Source: Hypomyces perniciosus (lineage: Eukaryota > Ascomycota > Sordariomycetes > Hypocreales > Hypocreaceae). From it: a stretch of 64,000 nt of DNA. Shown here piece by piece: positions 9,452-19,456 of the stretch. The stretch covers positions 3,348,001 to 3,412,000 of the forward strand of contig SPDT01000002.1 of assembly GCA_008477525.1 (NCBI GenBank). Reading direction: 5' to 3'. Within the stretch, counting starts at the first letter, position 1; each line of letters starts with the position of its first letter. A program made the translations under genes and the position numbers. The notes beneath the pieces were generated by a model, which saw only the letters and a program-made list of their open reading frames with translations, did not search any database and was not told the origin of the DNA.

Positions 9452-10935
9452 CTACACGTCTGACAAATCAAGCAAGACCTCCCTCTCTCCCTTAAACTGA
9501 GAAATGTCAAAGTACCTTCCACAGTTATAGCTGCAAGAGTCAGAAGGGTTCTTAGAAGTAAGGTCCAAATGAATAACATACCTCCAATACGCTGTTCCAG
9601 TGGCCATCCTCTGGCAGACCCAAACATACTCCTGAATCATTCGATTTAGTTCCTTGTTGTCTTTGCTCCAAGGCAATCTTGATTCAGCCTCGACACAAAA
9701 CTCGTACTCTTCCCGCACGATATCAAGGACTTTATCAATGGCACCCTGAAGAGATAGATCGTAGGTGTTCGTGAAGAGCAGGCAAATATTCTCAATCTGA
9801 GAATCTCGCTGAAAAAAAACTTCTGTTAGACATAGACACGAGCCTGGAAGAACTAGGACTTGGAAACCTACAAACTCCTTTTGGAGGGAGAGAAGTTCGT
9901 TCACCAAAACGCAGAGCTTGGTGCATCCTACAATTATGGCTTCGATAGCCTCATGTCTCCGGATATCCTCCGGCAGCTCAAATGACAGAGCGAACTCAAC
10001 CTGGGTGATACTTGGCCTTGTCGCAATGTCATAGCATCGGACCTTGAGGAGCTCCCATGGATCGGGGAGATCACCCTGCCGACTTGCTTGTTGTTTCGAG
10101 ACGGCGTCGACATATCCATGCAGATCCAGCCTCAGGCGTTCAACTGTGATCGGTCCAAGACCTGCCCGAAAGTCTTTCAAAATGGGGTAGAGCATTTCGA
10201 CACTACCCCTTGAGTTTGGCGGGGGCGAGTAACTTGGATCCGGACCGAGACAAGCATCGATGCATTCTCTTGCCTCGGCACAACATAGCAAAGTTCCTTG
10301 TCGATCGTTGGTTAGATGACCACCTGTATCAATATCTGTTTCTAATTAGCTTCTTAAACTTGTCGGCGAAATCCAGAGTCCTACCATCGTCGAAGATGAA
10401 TATCTATAATCGCTTGTCAGTAAAGTCCATGACTTCAGATATGGACAGACTTACCCAGTAGAGGAATCTAGAGAGAACAAGAAGTTCGTCTGCTGGGCAA
10501 TCAGGGTAATATACAGCTGCAAGAAGGGTATAGTCGCCGTAAGTACGGTGTTTGGCCTTCTTCCCCTCCTCAACGTTGACACTGCTCAGCTGGTTTAGAG
10601 GACGTTGACGTAAGGGCCGAATTGTTCCGTTCCAGACTACTTACGTCTTGAGCCATTCATCAATCTGATTGTTCACCTTGTCTACTTCTGGGTGAATGTT
10701 GCTTGGAAAAGTTGGCATGACCGACAATAAGTCCGGTACAAGAATCCGCTGATTACGTGCCTTTTCGATGAGCTTATTTCGTTCATCAAGACCATCTAAG
10801 GTTTTTGATGGGCCGCTCCTCATTCATCAGTATTTGGAAATCGCATGAATAATTACCTAGTCGCACATACCTGGATGATATGGCCCCCATATCTTGGGTC
10901 ACGTTGGGGGTGAGCTGATGCTGTACTTCCGCCAT
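9452..10935 (-). CDS. Class I terpene cyclase (sesquiterpene or diterpene synthase-like)
   Basis: Seven exons on the minus strand: 10935-10871, 10818-10645, 10581-10455, 10403-10385, 9... i.e. 10323-9872, 9808-9582 and 9530-9452, giving 380 aa. The 19-nt exon 4 encodes IFIFDD, and splicing adds G, giving the metal-binding FIFDDGG motif (D127, D128). NELLSLQKE (residues 270-278) is a complete NSE/DTE-type triad (N270, S274, E278) that binds the Mg2+-diphosphate. YWSYNCGRYF near residues 353-362 is the terminal W-S...R-Y pair. Length fits fungal bacterial-type terpene synthases. Product unknown; expected to ionise a prenyl diphosphate in the cytosol. No P450, prenyltransferase or oxidase is next to it. 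The exon 2 acceptor could also lie 3 nt further on (10815). Confidence 0.88.
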
Positions 10936-13436
10936 TATGGAAATCTCCTTCAAAGGAATGCTCCGTAAAGAGGTAGAAGTAAAAGCTGAAAATGAGAATA
11001 CGATTTCGTGACAGCTACTTAGGGCTGGCCGTGACCCTTCTTATCTACAAATGTGTATAGTTATTGTGGATAAAGCATTGCGGCTGGAACGAGATCCATG
11101 GCAATCACAATAGCTTCTGCTTTATCCACTTGATCTATTGATCCATCACCAAGTGCATGAAGTCGTTCTGGTTGGTTAGTTGGTTGAGTACATATGTTGA
11201 AAGATTTTACGTTCTACGCCCTTCATAAGATGCTCAACCAGAACCCTATCCATTAGGCTCTTGCAAAAACACCGTTTCTATGAGGCCTATCACCGGGTTT
11301 CTTCGAATTGAGCTTCCTACCATTCTTGTTTCCCCCGCTCTACTCATGTTTAGCTAGTCTCAAGAACAAACCACCCTTCATGCTTAAAATCCCGCGACTT
11401 CCCATCGGCCTTAGTAGATGTCGGGCGTTGGTTTGTGTGCGTGGTACGTGCACTCCCCCAAACAAGAAATCGGTTGGTTGGTTAGTTGAATCATTCTGCC
11501 TTCTAGAAACCCCAGTCCTCCTACGCAGTTTTATACCCTCTTAGAGAACTTCTTTACTAAAAGTATTATGCTTAGGAGATCTGTAGAGCCTGATAACGGT
11601 TCAAAGGTCACTCAGTCGTCGCTCCTATTGTCCTGCAGTAGTAATTGTATTGTTTGGTTCGTGAGGTATAGAAGTGGTATTGCGGGACCGTTCCATGGCA
11701 ATGCAGTTGGTTGGTTAGTATTGGCTAGTCTGTCATCCCACCTTCTAGAAGCCCTTGCGGAATTTCGCAATGCCACTGCTCTATGTCAATATCAGTAATG
11801 GAACCACATCACAGCACATTCCTTCATTTCAAGCAACAACTAGTAACAACAGCCGGATCCGTAAACCAATGACGATATAGATTATCTAGTCATGAGCCCG
11901 GATGGTCAAGATCAATCTGTTAGCTAGTTTTCACGTATTCAAGTACCAGTTTTCCACACCTAACTTGGGATCAGCAAGAGTGTCGAATTCAATCATTTCC
12001 AATCCACCTATAAGCTTACCAACTGTTGATCTGTGATTGATACTCTAGGTAAGACCAAGAAACCGGTTTATAGCTAAGTGTTAGTGTCAGCTTTATAATA
12101 CGTGACCAACACCCGAGTACCAAGCCTGCGTTGTAAGGGAGTATTTTGCAGACGTCTGACATCAGGTTCTTTTAAGGCTAAATTTTTTATACAGTAAGAG
12201 CGTTATAGTGTATGTGATGTGGTCACAAACGTACTCTTTAAATCTTGGCAAAACTCTGGTATTATTTGAAGGTATTTGACTATATACTTCACTATTGTTG
12301 ATATTGGTACTCCGTAGTAGTACATGGTTTTTGTCTTGAAAAGCGTTGCAAACCTATTTCCGGCTTTTAGCAATGGTTGTGGGTCATATTTGTCGGGATA
12401 TTATAATAGGCATTGTTTAATGCCGAGAATGAGGTGGATCTTTGGACAGGCCTTGAGTGGCAAAATTGTGTGATGTTCAGAAATGTGGCTTTGCATGCCC
12501 ATGTTAAGCCTAGCCGTTGGGTACCATCGAGCTTGAAGCTTTATTAAAACTACATAAGAACCCAACACGAGGGCTAGGTCGGACATAAGTACTAGCTAAG
12601 TGGATGTAAGGTACATAACCTCCGATACTTGAATTCCTTTATAGTCTAGCTCTAAGATGACTCACACGACAAGAACATTTATTTGTAAAGCTAATGGTTG
12701 CTAGACCACATAAAGGTCTGGTACTTTTTTTCATTTTTTTTTCCACACGAGATGTTATGCGGAATTACTGTTGTATTACGTGAGTGGAAGTATCTTGTAC
12801 TCCGTACTTATTGAGGAATGATACGGAGCTCAAAGATCTTGAATTGCTGTGGTAGTAAATAACGGATATGCGATTGCATTGAATCGTCAATAATTCTGAG
12901 ATGAAAAACACAATTGTGGTAGTGATTTGCCGTCCATCCGCCACTTATTTTTGCACGTGGGGGGTCTTCATTTCGCTACTCCTTTTCTTAACCAGATTCC
13001 TTTTTTTGCTTAAATGCGAATCTGAATCATTGCCCTTCTCCTTGTTTTCTCAGGAGCGCTGTCAGCGGGATTTATCCAGGCGTTTCGAGTTGCCGACCTC
13101 AGCTGCATAGCATCGGCATTGGGGCATTCTGTCTCGGAGCAGTCGGAACAACTGACAAGATACACAAGAACACCCCATCAATCGTAAGCACTGCATAGCC
13201 CATTGGTTGCTTCCCTTTATCATGAAAAGTATTGAGACGACCGACTGAGGCTCATGAATCCGATTATTGGCTGCGACATAGATAGTACATACTGTGTGTG
13301 ATATAATACATCTGTACTTCGTACAACACCAAATATTAACAACAGATATTCCTCAGGTGCATCTGTCAGAACGATAGCGTATCAACTTCCACTCACTTCA
13401 CCCAGGATAACATAGCAGGGGGGAATAGCCTGCCTT
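10936..13436. other. AT-rich gene-free 2.5 kb
   Basis: No coding exon is supported. It contains the terpene cyclase promoter, three copies of a GGTTGGTTAG-bearing degenerate repeat (11170-11719), palindrome halves TACTCCGTA at 12308 and 12798, and TACTTCGTA at 13315. Confidence 0.65.
11170..11719 (+). repeat. Three dispersed GGTTGGTTAG elements with partly shared flanks
   Basis: Copies lie at 11170-11185, 11472-11488 and 11707-11719. The last two are followed within about 40 bp by CCTTCTAGAA. The third is preceded by TTCCATGGCAAT, which recurs as ATCCATGGCAAT before the first. They look like decayed copies of a short repeat. Confidence 0.45.
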
Positions 13437-14045
13437 CTAAGTCTCCTTCTCGAGTTCCTTCAAAACGCTTGGCTCGATTTTCTCTGGGGTGGACAGGCTG
13501 AGCCAGCGGCCCTTGATTTGACCGTCACGCCCAATCAGGAATTTCTCAAAGTTCCACTTGACATCTTGACCGAGAAACCTAAGGAGGTGACCAGCGAAGC
13601 CATCGCGATATGATCTGAGCCACTGGTAGAGCGGGTGCGCAGTCTTGCCTTTGACGTCAATCTTAGCCATGACGGGGAAGGTAACGACCACCCTATCGTC
13701 CAAGTTGCAGATGAAGTCTTGGATCTCTTTATTGGATCCAGGCTCCTGTCCACCAAACTGATTGCAAGGGAAGCCGATGATGGCAAAATTATCCGGATGT
13801 GTCTCATTTAGCTTCTTGTACATTGCCTCTAGGCCTTTGTACTGCGGCGTGAAGCCGCATTTGGATGCTGTATTGACGACGAGGACAACCTTGCCCTTGT
13901 AGTCGGACAACGAGACCTCATTTTCCGTTGCTATAAACAAGCACGCAGGTCAGTCGTGAACATTGCCCTACAGGGTGTTAGTGAGGGGCAGATGACGCTT
14001 ACCATCCAGCGCCTTGAAGTCGTAAAAGCTCGTAGCGGAAGACAT
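13437..14045 (-). CDS. Thiol (GPx3/Hyr1-type) glutathione peroxidase
   Basis: Two exons, 14045-14003 and 13930-13437, giving 178 aa. The intron is GTAAGC...TATAG. NTASKCGFTPQYKGLE contains the peroxidatic Cys39, in place of selenocysteine. FPCNQFGGQEPG has the catalytic Gln. C89 in DFICNLDD fits the resolving cysteine. VKWNFEKFLIGRDG carries the Trp-Asn pair. Family knowledge: reduces H2O2 and lipid hydroperoxides with thioredoxin, and relays oxidant signals to the AP-1 factor in yeast. The frame stays open upstream to an ATG at 14249, adding 68 residues that look like a mitochondrial presequence (listed separately), so a 246-aa form is possible. Confidence 0.93.
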
Positions 14046-14249
14046 TGTTGACACCTGTTTTCGTGATGATTTAACGTAGTGATAGGATGCCGAAGTTTGG
14101 GAGGATTTGCGTGTGTTGTGAGGAGTTCTTGAGGAGAAAAGTCGATTATGTAGCTGGTGGCGATGTCTTATTAGTATTCCTAGCGTCGGACACGACGTCA
14201 CGCCATGGCGTAGAACCGAACTGCAACTACGACCAATGGAATGGGACAT
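14046..14249 (-). other. In-frame upstream extension of the glutathione peroxidase: candidate mitochondrial presequence
   Basis: From an ATG at 14249 the frame runs without a stop into the peroxidase start at 14045. The 68 added residues contain no Asp or Glu and are rich in Arg, Ser, His and Lys, the composition of matrix-targeting peptides. Use of this ATG would need a transcript starting above 14249. Confidence 0.5.
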
Positions 14250-14592
14250 TTTAGCCTAAGCCTTACTCGTATGATTCGGGCGTTGTTTTCGGCTCATACA
14301 AATACTACTACGAGTACTATCAGAAGCATTTGAATCTTGGAGGGACAATCCGTATACCTATCCAATCACTCGGCTTTCTCGGTTAGGCGGAACGGAGTAC
14401 TGAATTTGTCCGTGCAGTTTTGCATCGGGAAACATTACTTATACGGGCTAGTAGTACGACTCCACTCCGTACTTCGTACCGATATGCAGAGTTCGATTTA
14501 GGCATCGGGTCCTCTAGATTCACATTTATTACTACTACTTGTAGTAGTGGTAGTAGTTGATCAAGATTATTATGTAATCGGCACATACATAT
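14250..14592. other. Intergenic; hairpin near the NLR 3' end
   Basis: No gene is seen. ACTACTAC (14531-14538) and GTAGTAGT (14541-14548) form an 8-bp inverted repeat with a 2-nt gap, about 45 nt past the NLR stop. TACTTCGTA occurs at 14470. Confidence 0.55.
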
Positions 14593-17500
14593 CTAGATAC
14601 CCAATGTAGTTGTGTCACCATTTCTGGACAGTAGAGCCATCATCTCCTCAGACTCCTTATTCTTCCCTGCGGCGAGAAGAACCTTGTCGGTGATAGGAAC
14701 ATCACCCCCTCTTGTGTCGAAAAGATACTCGAGTATCTCTCTACCACACCTATCGTTTTCCGCTGCGGCTAACGTCACCCCCTCTGTGATGCGAACGTTC
14801 CCTTTCCCAGCCTCAAGCAACAACGCCATCACTTCCTTGCCATATATCACATTGCCAGCTGCCTCGATAAGTGCCTTTTCTGTGATCGTGATGTCTCGCC
14901 TTTCCAAAACCGTCTTGATCATCTCCTCACCATCTCTCATATTCTGTGCCGCTATTGCAACCGTTTCTTCCGTGAGATAGGCTTCCGACGTAGCGACATT
15001 CTCCAAGAACAAGGCCATCACCTTGGAGTTTTGGCACGCTGCTGAGTTCAGAACCTTTTCTGTGACAACAATCCTGTCCCCTCGCTCCTTAAGCAAGAGA
15101 GCCACCAGCCCCTCACCACTGTCATAGTTTTTCGCTGCCTCTATCACCACTTCTTCTGTGATTTCGATCTCGTCGCCTCGTCTCCTGAGCAGCAGCGCCA
15201 TCACTTCGGTTGCAAAATAGCGGTTCGAAGCTGCCGCTTTCAGCACAGACTCTCTCATGGAGATTTCAGCTCCTCTCCTGTCGAGCAGCACGTCCATTAC
15301 CTCAGCCCCATGGTTAGCACATCTCGCCGCCGCTTCAATCACATCGTCCGTAATGGGGAATTGATCCCCCAACATCTCCAACAAGGCAATTGTCATATCT
15401 TTCCCCCATAAAAGCATCGGCATAGTCACGGCTTCCTCCATGTCTTCTTCGGAAAGATTGCAAATCTCAACCCCACAATCCCGAAGCGCTCGTATGCTAT
15501 CAGCATGTCCCGTACCGAGCGCCATTCCAAAGACCGCATTGGTTTCCATCAGTCGTTCTTTGATGCTCTTCACTCTTTGCAGAAGTATTCGAATGACTTC
15601 TACACCTCCAGTCCCTGACGCCGCACCCACTGCCATTTCGTAATCCTCAAAGCCCACATCGGTTTGGCTATTCCTCTCGTCTAGTATCAAACTGGCAACT
15701 GGGCCTAAGCCGAGGCCACTCGCCAAAATCAGATCGGTCGAGTTTTCACATTCGTCTGACGTCCACTCGAATTCTGTCTGGAACAACATCGTTGACAGTT
15801 GTTTTCCTCGCTCTCCAGACATGTCGCAGAGTTTCCGAGCATCCTTGCATTGAGCCTGACGCCTTTCCTCTGGCTCAGAATTATAATGAGCCGACCAATT
15901 CCTCGCGGAATAAGGGATGAATGGGTATTTTTGGGCCATAGACGTCACATCCCCGGTAAAACTACTGCCGTCAATCGTCAGCAGATAGTAGATGCAAACA
16001 GATGACATGGTGGCATGTGAGTCATGGATGGGGAACTGCCCGTGCCACTCTCCTCGGTTCTTGGTGTCTGTTAAAAATTCCCGTGCTGTCAGGTGGATGA
16101 AAGAGAGCTTGGAGTCGCATACGGTAATGAAAAGGCCAGATAAATTCTTCACGACTGTCTTGAAGTTTGCACTGGGCCATAGATCTTCCTCTATAGAACC
16201 ATGCGAAGCGTGGCGGTACTTGGATGATGCCATTGTCAGGGCATAATTAGCTTCTTCAAGACTCAAGGGTCTTGTTGCGGCCAAGATGATTTGAAACAGG
16301 GCTTGAGTCGTGGCCCGGTCCTGTGGTTCATCCGTGTTGTAGTTCAAGATGGTTTCATATGCCTCAGACACTTGAGATGGTAGGCTATCCAGAAGGTCTT
16401 CTATGCGTGATAGTTTACTAAAAGCAGATCGCCTTTTCTTGATAATGTCAAACGTGAGATGAAGCCAGAGATAAGTTCGGTTTTCCATTCCCTTGAGACG
16501 CTCAGCTAGCCTTTGTTGATGATCCTCGGTGAAATCTCCAGCGAATTCTTGCACCTTGGCATCAATAACAACATTGATCTCTTGGCCGATGCTGTCGGAC
16601 TTGTCATCGCCATCCACACGTATGTGGCCGGGGAATTTTGGAAAGTTTTTGAACTCCGCCTCAATATCATCATACGGGCGACTGGTAATTAAAAATTTGA
16701 GCCTGGTGCGCTGCCATCCAACAAAATAAAAGGAGTTGAGGGCATTGAGCAATTGGGCTCTGCTCTCAGTGGCGCATTCGTCGAGTGCGTCAAAGACGCA
16801 AATGATCTCCCCAGCTTCAGGTGTGTTCGCACAAGCCAGTAATATCCTCCACAATTCCGAGAAATTGTGCTTCAATTTTTCTCCGTGATTCTTGTGACTT
16901 GTGAGCCCGTGTTTGATCAGATTTCCCGTCGAGTCTTGCGTAAAGAGTTGATGAAGAATTGCTGATAGTGCACTGCAAACATCCATTTGACCATCGATGC
17001 CGTCCTGAAAGAAAAAGTAACACACAGTGGAGGTAGTGATGGCCGTAGACAGACGCCCCTCATCAATTAAAGCGCGTGACAAGACCGATTTACCGATGCC
17101 TGGGCATGCGGACGCCCATAGAAGGCTCGATGTGGACTGTTCTCGCCATTTGCGAAATCCATCGTCGCTGAAAAACCATTCACAAGTACCTTCAACCCTT
17201 AAGGGGTTAATGTTCTTGTAATATTCGTAGTCTGTCGCCAGGTCACGAAGTAGGTCGCATTCCTTTTCGTCGTCATACAGCAATTGCGTGTGATGTTGAA
17301 GATCTTTAAGGCCCTGGCGGATATTGGCAAGGATGGTTTGTGATTCCTGCATCTCTCGGAGTTGGAGATCCTGCTGGCGCTGAATCTTCACTTTCTCAAC
17401 TTCAGATACCAATCGACGGCAATGGCTGTCCAGGTCGGCAATTTTCTTTCTTTTGCCTTCCCACGCATTCGCATCACCTAGCTTTTGCCAACTCCGGGTA

Positions 17501-18447
17501 AGCTGAGCGCTAGATAAATGGCAAATGACCCGCGCTTGATATTCGGTGATATGGGAGTAGAGTGTGGTCAAAGTTGCCAGAATGTCTGCGTGATAGGGCA
17601 TGATATTGCTCTCCTCATATATCCTCCAGTACATTTGGACATGGCTGATATATTCGAAGCCATCGAGCATAGCCGCATGTTGAATGTTACCGCTTACGAT
17701 GAGGGGTAAGAGGATCGACACTCCAGACCATGCCAGGCCTGCGTAGGGCTGGGCGCTGAAGGCTTGCTTGACGACTTGATCGGACCAGAGGAGAAACTTG
17801 GTCAGTTTCTCAACCTGTGCCCGGATCTTAATATCTTTCTCTGAAGAAAGAGGAATTCGCCACTGCTTCTTCTCGCGGTCTGCTAACAGTCGGCCCACCA
17901 AGTGCTCCACGGAAGCGATGCTTGATAGGTCCTCGTCAACTTTGTCGCCAAAGAGTGTGTTGAGGTGCTTCGCGAAATCTGCAGCAAGCTCAGGCTCTCG
18001 CGTTTCAAATTCCCGATATGCTGCAGCATACAGGTCCTGATCTTCTGCATCGCCTGCAGGTGTCGTTGCGGCTTGAACGAGATCGGTATCCGTTGTTTGG
18101 GCCACATGTTGTGAAGTCTCACCCGTATATCCAGATATATTCGGGGCGGTAGGCACACGGCCGAATAACTCGGTGTACCGTGATGGCAGTGGTCTGAGGG
18201 CCGGTTGTGAGGCATCCGACGAAGTTGGCACAGTCGGCTGTTTCGTCCGTTTCTTCTTCGATTTGAATAAGCCTCCTAAAGAATCCTTCAAGCCGGACAT
18301 GCGCCTCATCTTTGCAAAACGAACAGATCCGAATTCACTTGGGTGCAATGCCAAAAATTGTTTCCGGGACTCTCCTCCAGAACATATAGCGGATAACCGT
18401 TCGGATGAGCGGCCTGATACTGCGGCCTGTGTGGCAGTACAGGACAT
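14593..18447 (-). CDS. NACHT NLR (STAND) protein with NWD-type N-terminus and degenerate C-terminal repeats
   Basis: One uninterrupted frame of 1284 aa. Numbering from the first Met: basic tail KSKKKRTK about 62-69; NWD/NACHT-associated N-terminal domain about 135-400, with a coiled-coil-like stretch about 340-385; NACHT from about 420 with Walker A ACPGIGKSV (K453) and Walker B IICVFDALDEC (about 548-558). A winged-helix-like part follows, with FIHLTAREFL. From about residue 1020 to the end there are about eight imperfect 32-residue repeats of the form ITEEVV-x-AA-N-x-G-EVMALLL-RRG. These are of the kind found at the C-terminus of some fungal NLRs in place of ankyrin, TPR or WD repeats. STAND NLRs act in heterokaryon incompatibility and innate-type recognition. 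The ATG at 18309 (CAAAGATGA, better context) or 18300 may be the true start, removing 46-49 residues. Confidence 0.88.
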   Translation of the reverse strand: MSCTATQAAVSGRSSERLSAICSGGESRKQFLALHPSEFGSVRFAKMRRMSGLKDSLGGLFKSKKKRTKQPTVPTSSDASQPALRPLPSRYTELFGRVPTAPNISGYTGETSQHVAQTTDTDLVQAATTPAGDAEDQDLYAAAYREFETREPELAADFAKHLNTLFGDKVDEDLSSIASVEHLVGRLLADREKKQWRIPLSSEKDIKIRAQVEKLTKFLLWSDQVVKQAFSAQPYAGLAWSGVSILLPLIVSGNIQHAAMLDGFEYISHVQMYWRIYEESNIMPYHADILATLTTLYSHITEYQARVICHLSSAQLTRSWQKLGDANAWEGKRKKIADLDSHCRRLVSEVEKVKIQRQQDLQLREMQESQTILANIRQGLKDLQHHTQLLYDDEKECDLLRDLATDYEYYKNINPLRVEGTCEWFFSDDGFRKWREQSTSSLLWASACPGIGKSVLSRALIDEGRLSTAITTSTVCYFFFQDGIDGQMDVCSALSAILHQLFTQDSTGNLIKHGLTSHKNHGEKLKHNFSELWRILLACANTPEAGEIICVFDALDECATESRAQLLNALNSFYFVGWQRTRLKFLITSRPYDDIEAEFKNFPKFPGHIRVDGDDKSDSIGQEINVVIDAKVQEFAGDFTEDHQQRLAERLKGMENRTYLWLHLTFDIIKKRRSAFSKLSRIEDLLDSLPSQVSEAYETILNYNTDEPQDRATTQALFQIILAATRPLSLEEANYALTMASSKYRHASHGSIEEDLWPSANFKTVVKNLSGLFITVCDSKLSFIHLTAREFLTDTKNRGEWHGQFPIHDSHATMSSVCIYYLLTIDGSSFTGDVTSMAQKYPFIPYSARNWSAHYNSEPEERRQAQCKDARKLCDMSGERGKQLSTMLFQTEFEWTSDECENSTDLILASGLGLGPVASLILDERNSQTDVGFEDYEMAVGAASGTGGVEVIRILLQRVKSIKERLMETNAVFGMALGTGHADSIRALRDCGVEICNLSEEDMEEAVTMPMLLWGKDMTIALLEMLGDQFPITDDVIEAAARCANHGAEVMDVLLDRRGAEISMRESVLKAAASNRYFATEVMALLLRRRGDEIEITEEVVIEAAKNYDSGEGLVALLLKERGDRIVVTEKVLNSAACQNSKVMALFLENVATSEAYLTEETVAIAAQNMRDGEEMIKTVLERRDITITEKALIEAAGNVIYGKEVMALLLEAGKGNVRITEGVTLAAAENDRCGREILEYLFDTRGGDVPITDKVLLAAGKNKESEEMMALLSRNGDTTTLGI

Positions 18448-18750
18448 ACAGCCTTGTTAGTTGTTGGTTGTTGATCCATTCCCCCTGTTGCAGTGCATTG
18501 TCATCATGGGTCCTGTATTGCCCATGCGGCTTTCTGTCTGCTGTATGAGTCCGCGTGGCTCTCATTGCTTAATATTACGGTTGCTGCTTTAACTTGCTGC
18601 TATTTCTTGGGATTCTTCCTATTGCTTTAGAGTACTCCTATCGCTCATAAAGGGAGTCTCAAGACAGGCGTCTGTTGAGGCCCTCATCAACCTAGTGCCA
18701 GCATTTTGTATGAGAGGACCACTTGAGGACGGCGCGTAACTGCCCGCATA

Positions 18751-18780
18751 AGGCGTTCCAGAAGGCGTTCCAGAAGGCGT
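18751..18780. repeat. 12-bp tandem repeat, 2.5 copies
   Basis: The unit AGGCGTTCCAGA occurs twice without change, followed by AGGCGT. Confidence 0.85.
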
Positions 18781-19432
18781 AATGCAGACAAGGACCAATA
18801 GCATCTGTGGGATATTGTCCAACCGTCAACGGGAAGCGCTCAGCCATCTAGGCAACACGCGCCTTTATCCACATGACAAACAGTCTAAAAGACTGATTCG
18901 TGGATAAAAAAAGAGTCGCATGTGGATCATTCTTGGTGAAGATTGTGTGGTCAACATGGATTGCTGCAGCATGGGTTTCGCTTGCATCGCAGCAGCCCAA
19001 CAGCCCTGCAATTCTCGGGCGATTAATGATCTACGCCGAGAAACAGCACAAGGCATGAATGTGCGAGGAAATAGCTGTTCTTCGGCAGGAATTTTCAAGG
19101 CATCAACCGCGTAGAAGTACAGCAGAAAGCCATGAAGAATCTGTTTGTTCTCTGATAATTTTGCCCTCGAATGTTAACGCGTAGCTAGCATTTGAGGGCA
19201 GCAAAACCTTCTTTTTTCTCCGATCAAGGCTTGATCGTATCGGAGCTCGAATACGAAGTACGGTGCTTCGGTCTTTGGCCGGTATTGAAGCAGGGCTGGT
19301 GTGGTGGAGTTTCCTAGCCATCTTATGTACATATATTACCATGCAACCTTGGAACCTTGAGGCTTCACACAAGACTATCGGTGTGGTATGGATAGGCAAA
19401 CCCGAAAGATTATTGAAGAAATTGATGTTTTT

Positions 19433-19456
19433 GTACTTCGTACGAAGTACTTCGTA
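19433..19456. repeat. Overlapping perfect palindromes of the TACTTCGTA family
   Basis: GTACTTCGTACGAAGTAC (19433-19450) is a perfect 18-bp palindrome. It overlaps TACGAAGTACTTCGTA (19441-19456), a perfect 16-bp palindrome. The two share three alternating 9-mer units. Confidence 0.9.
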
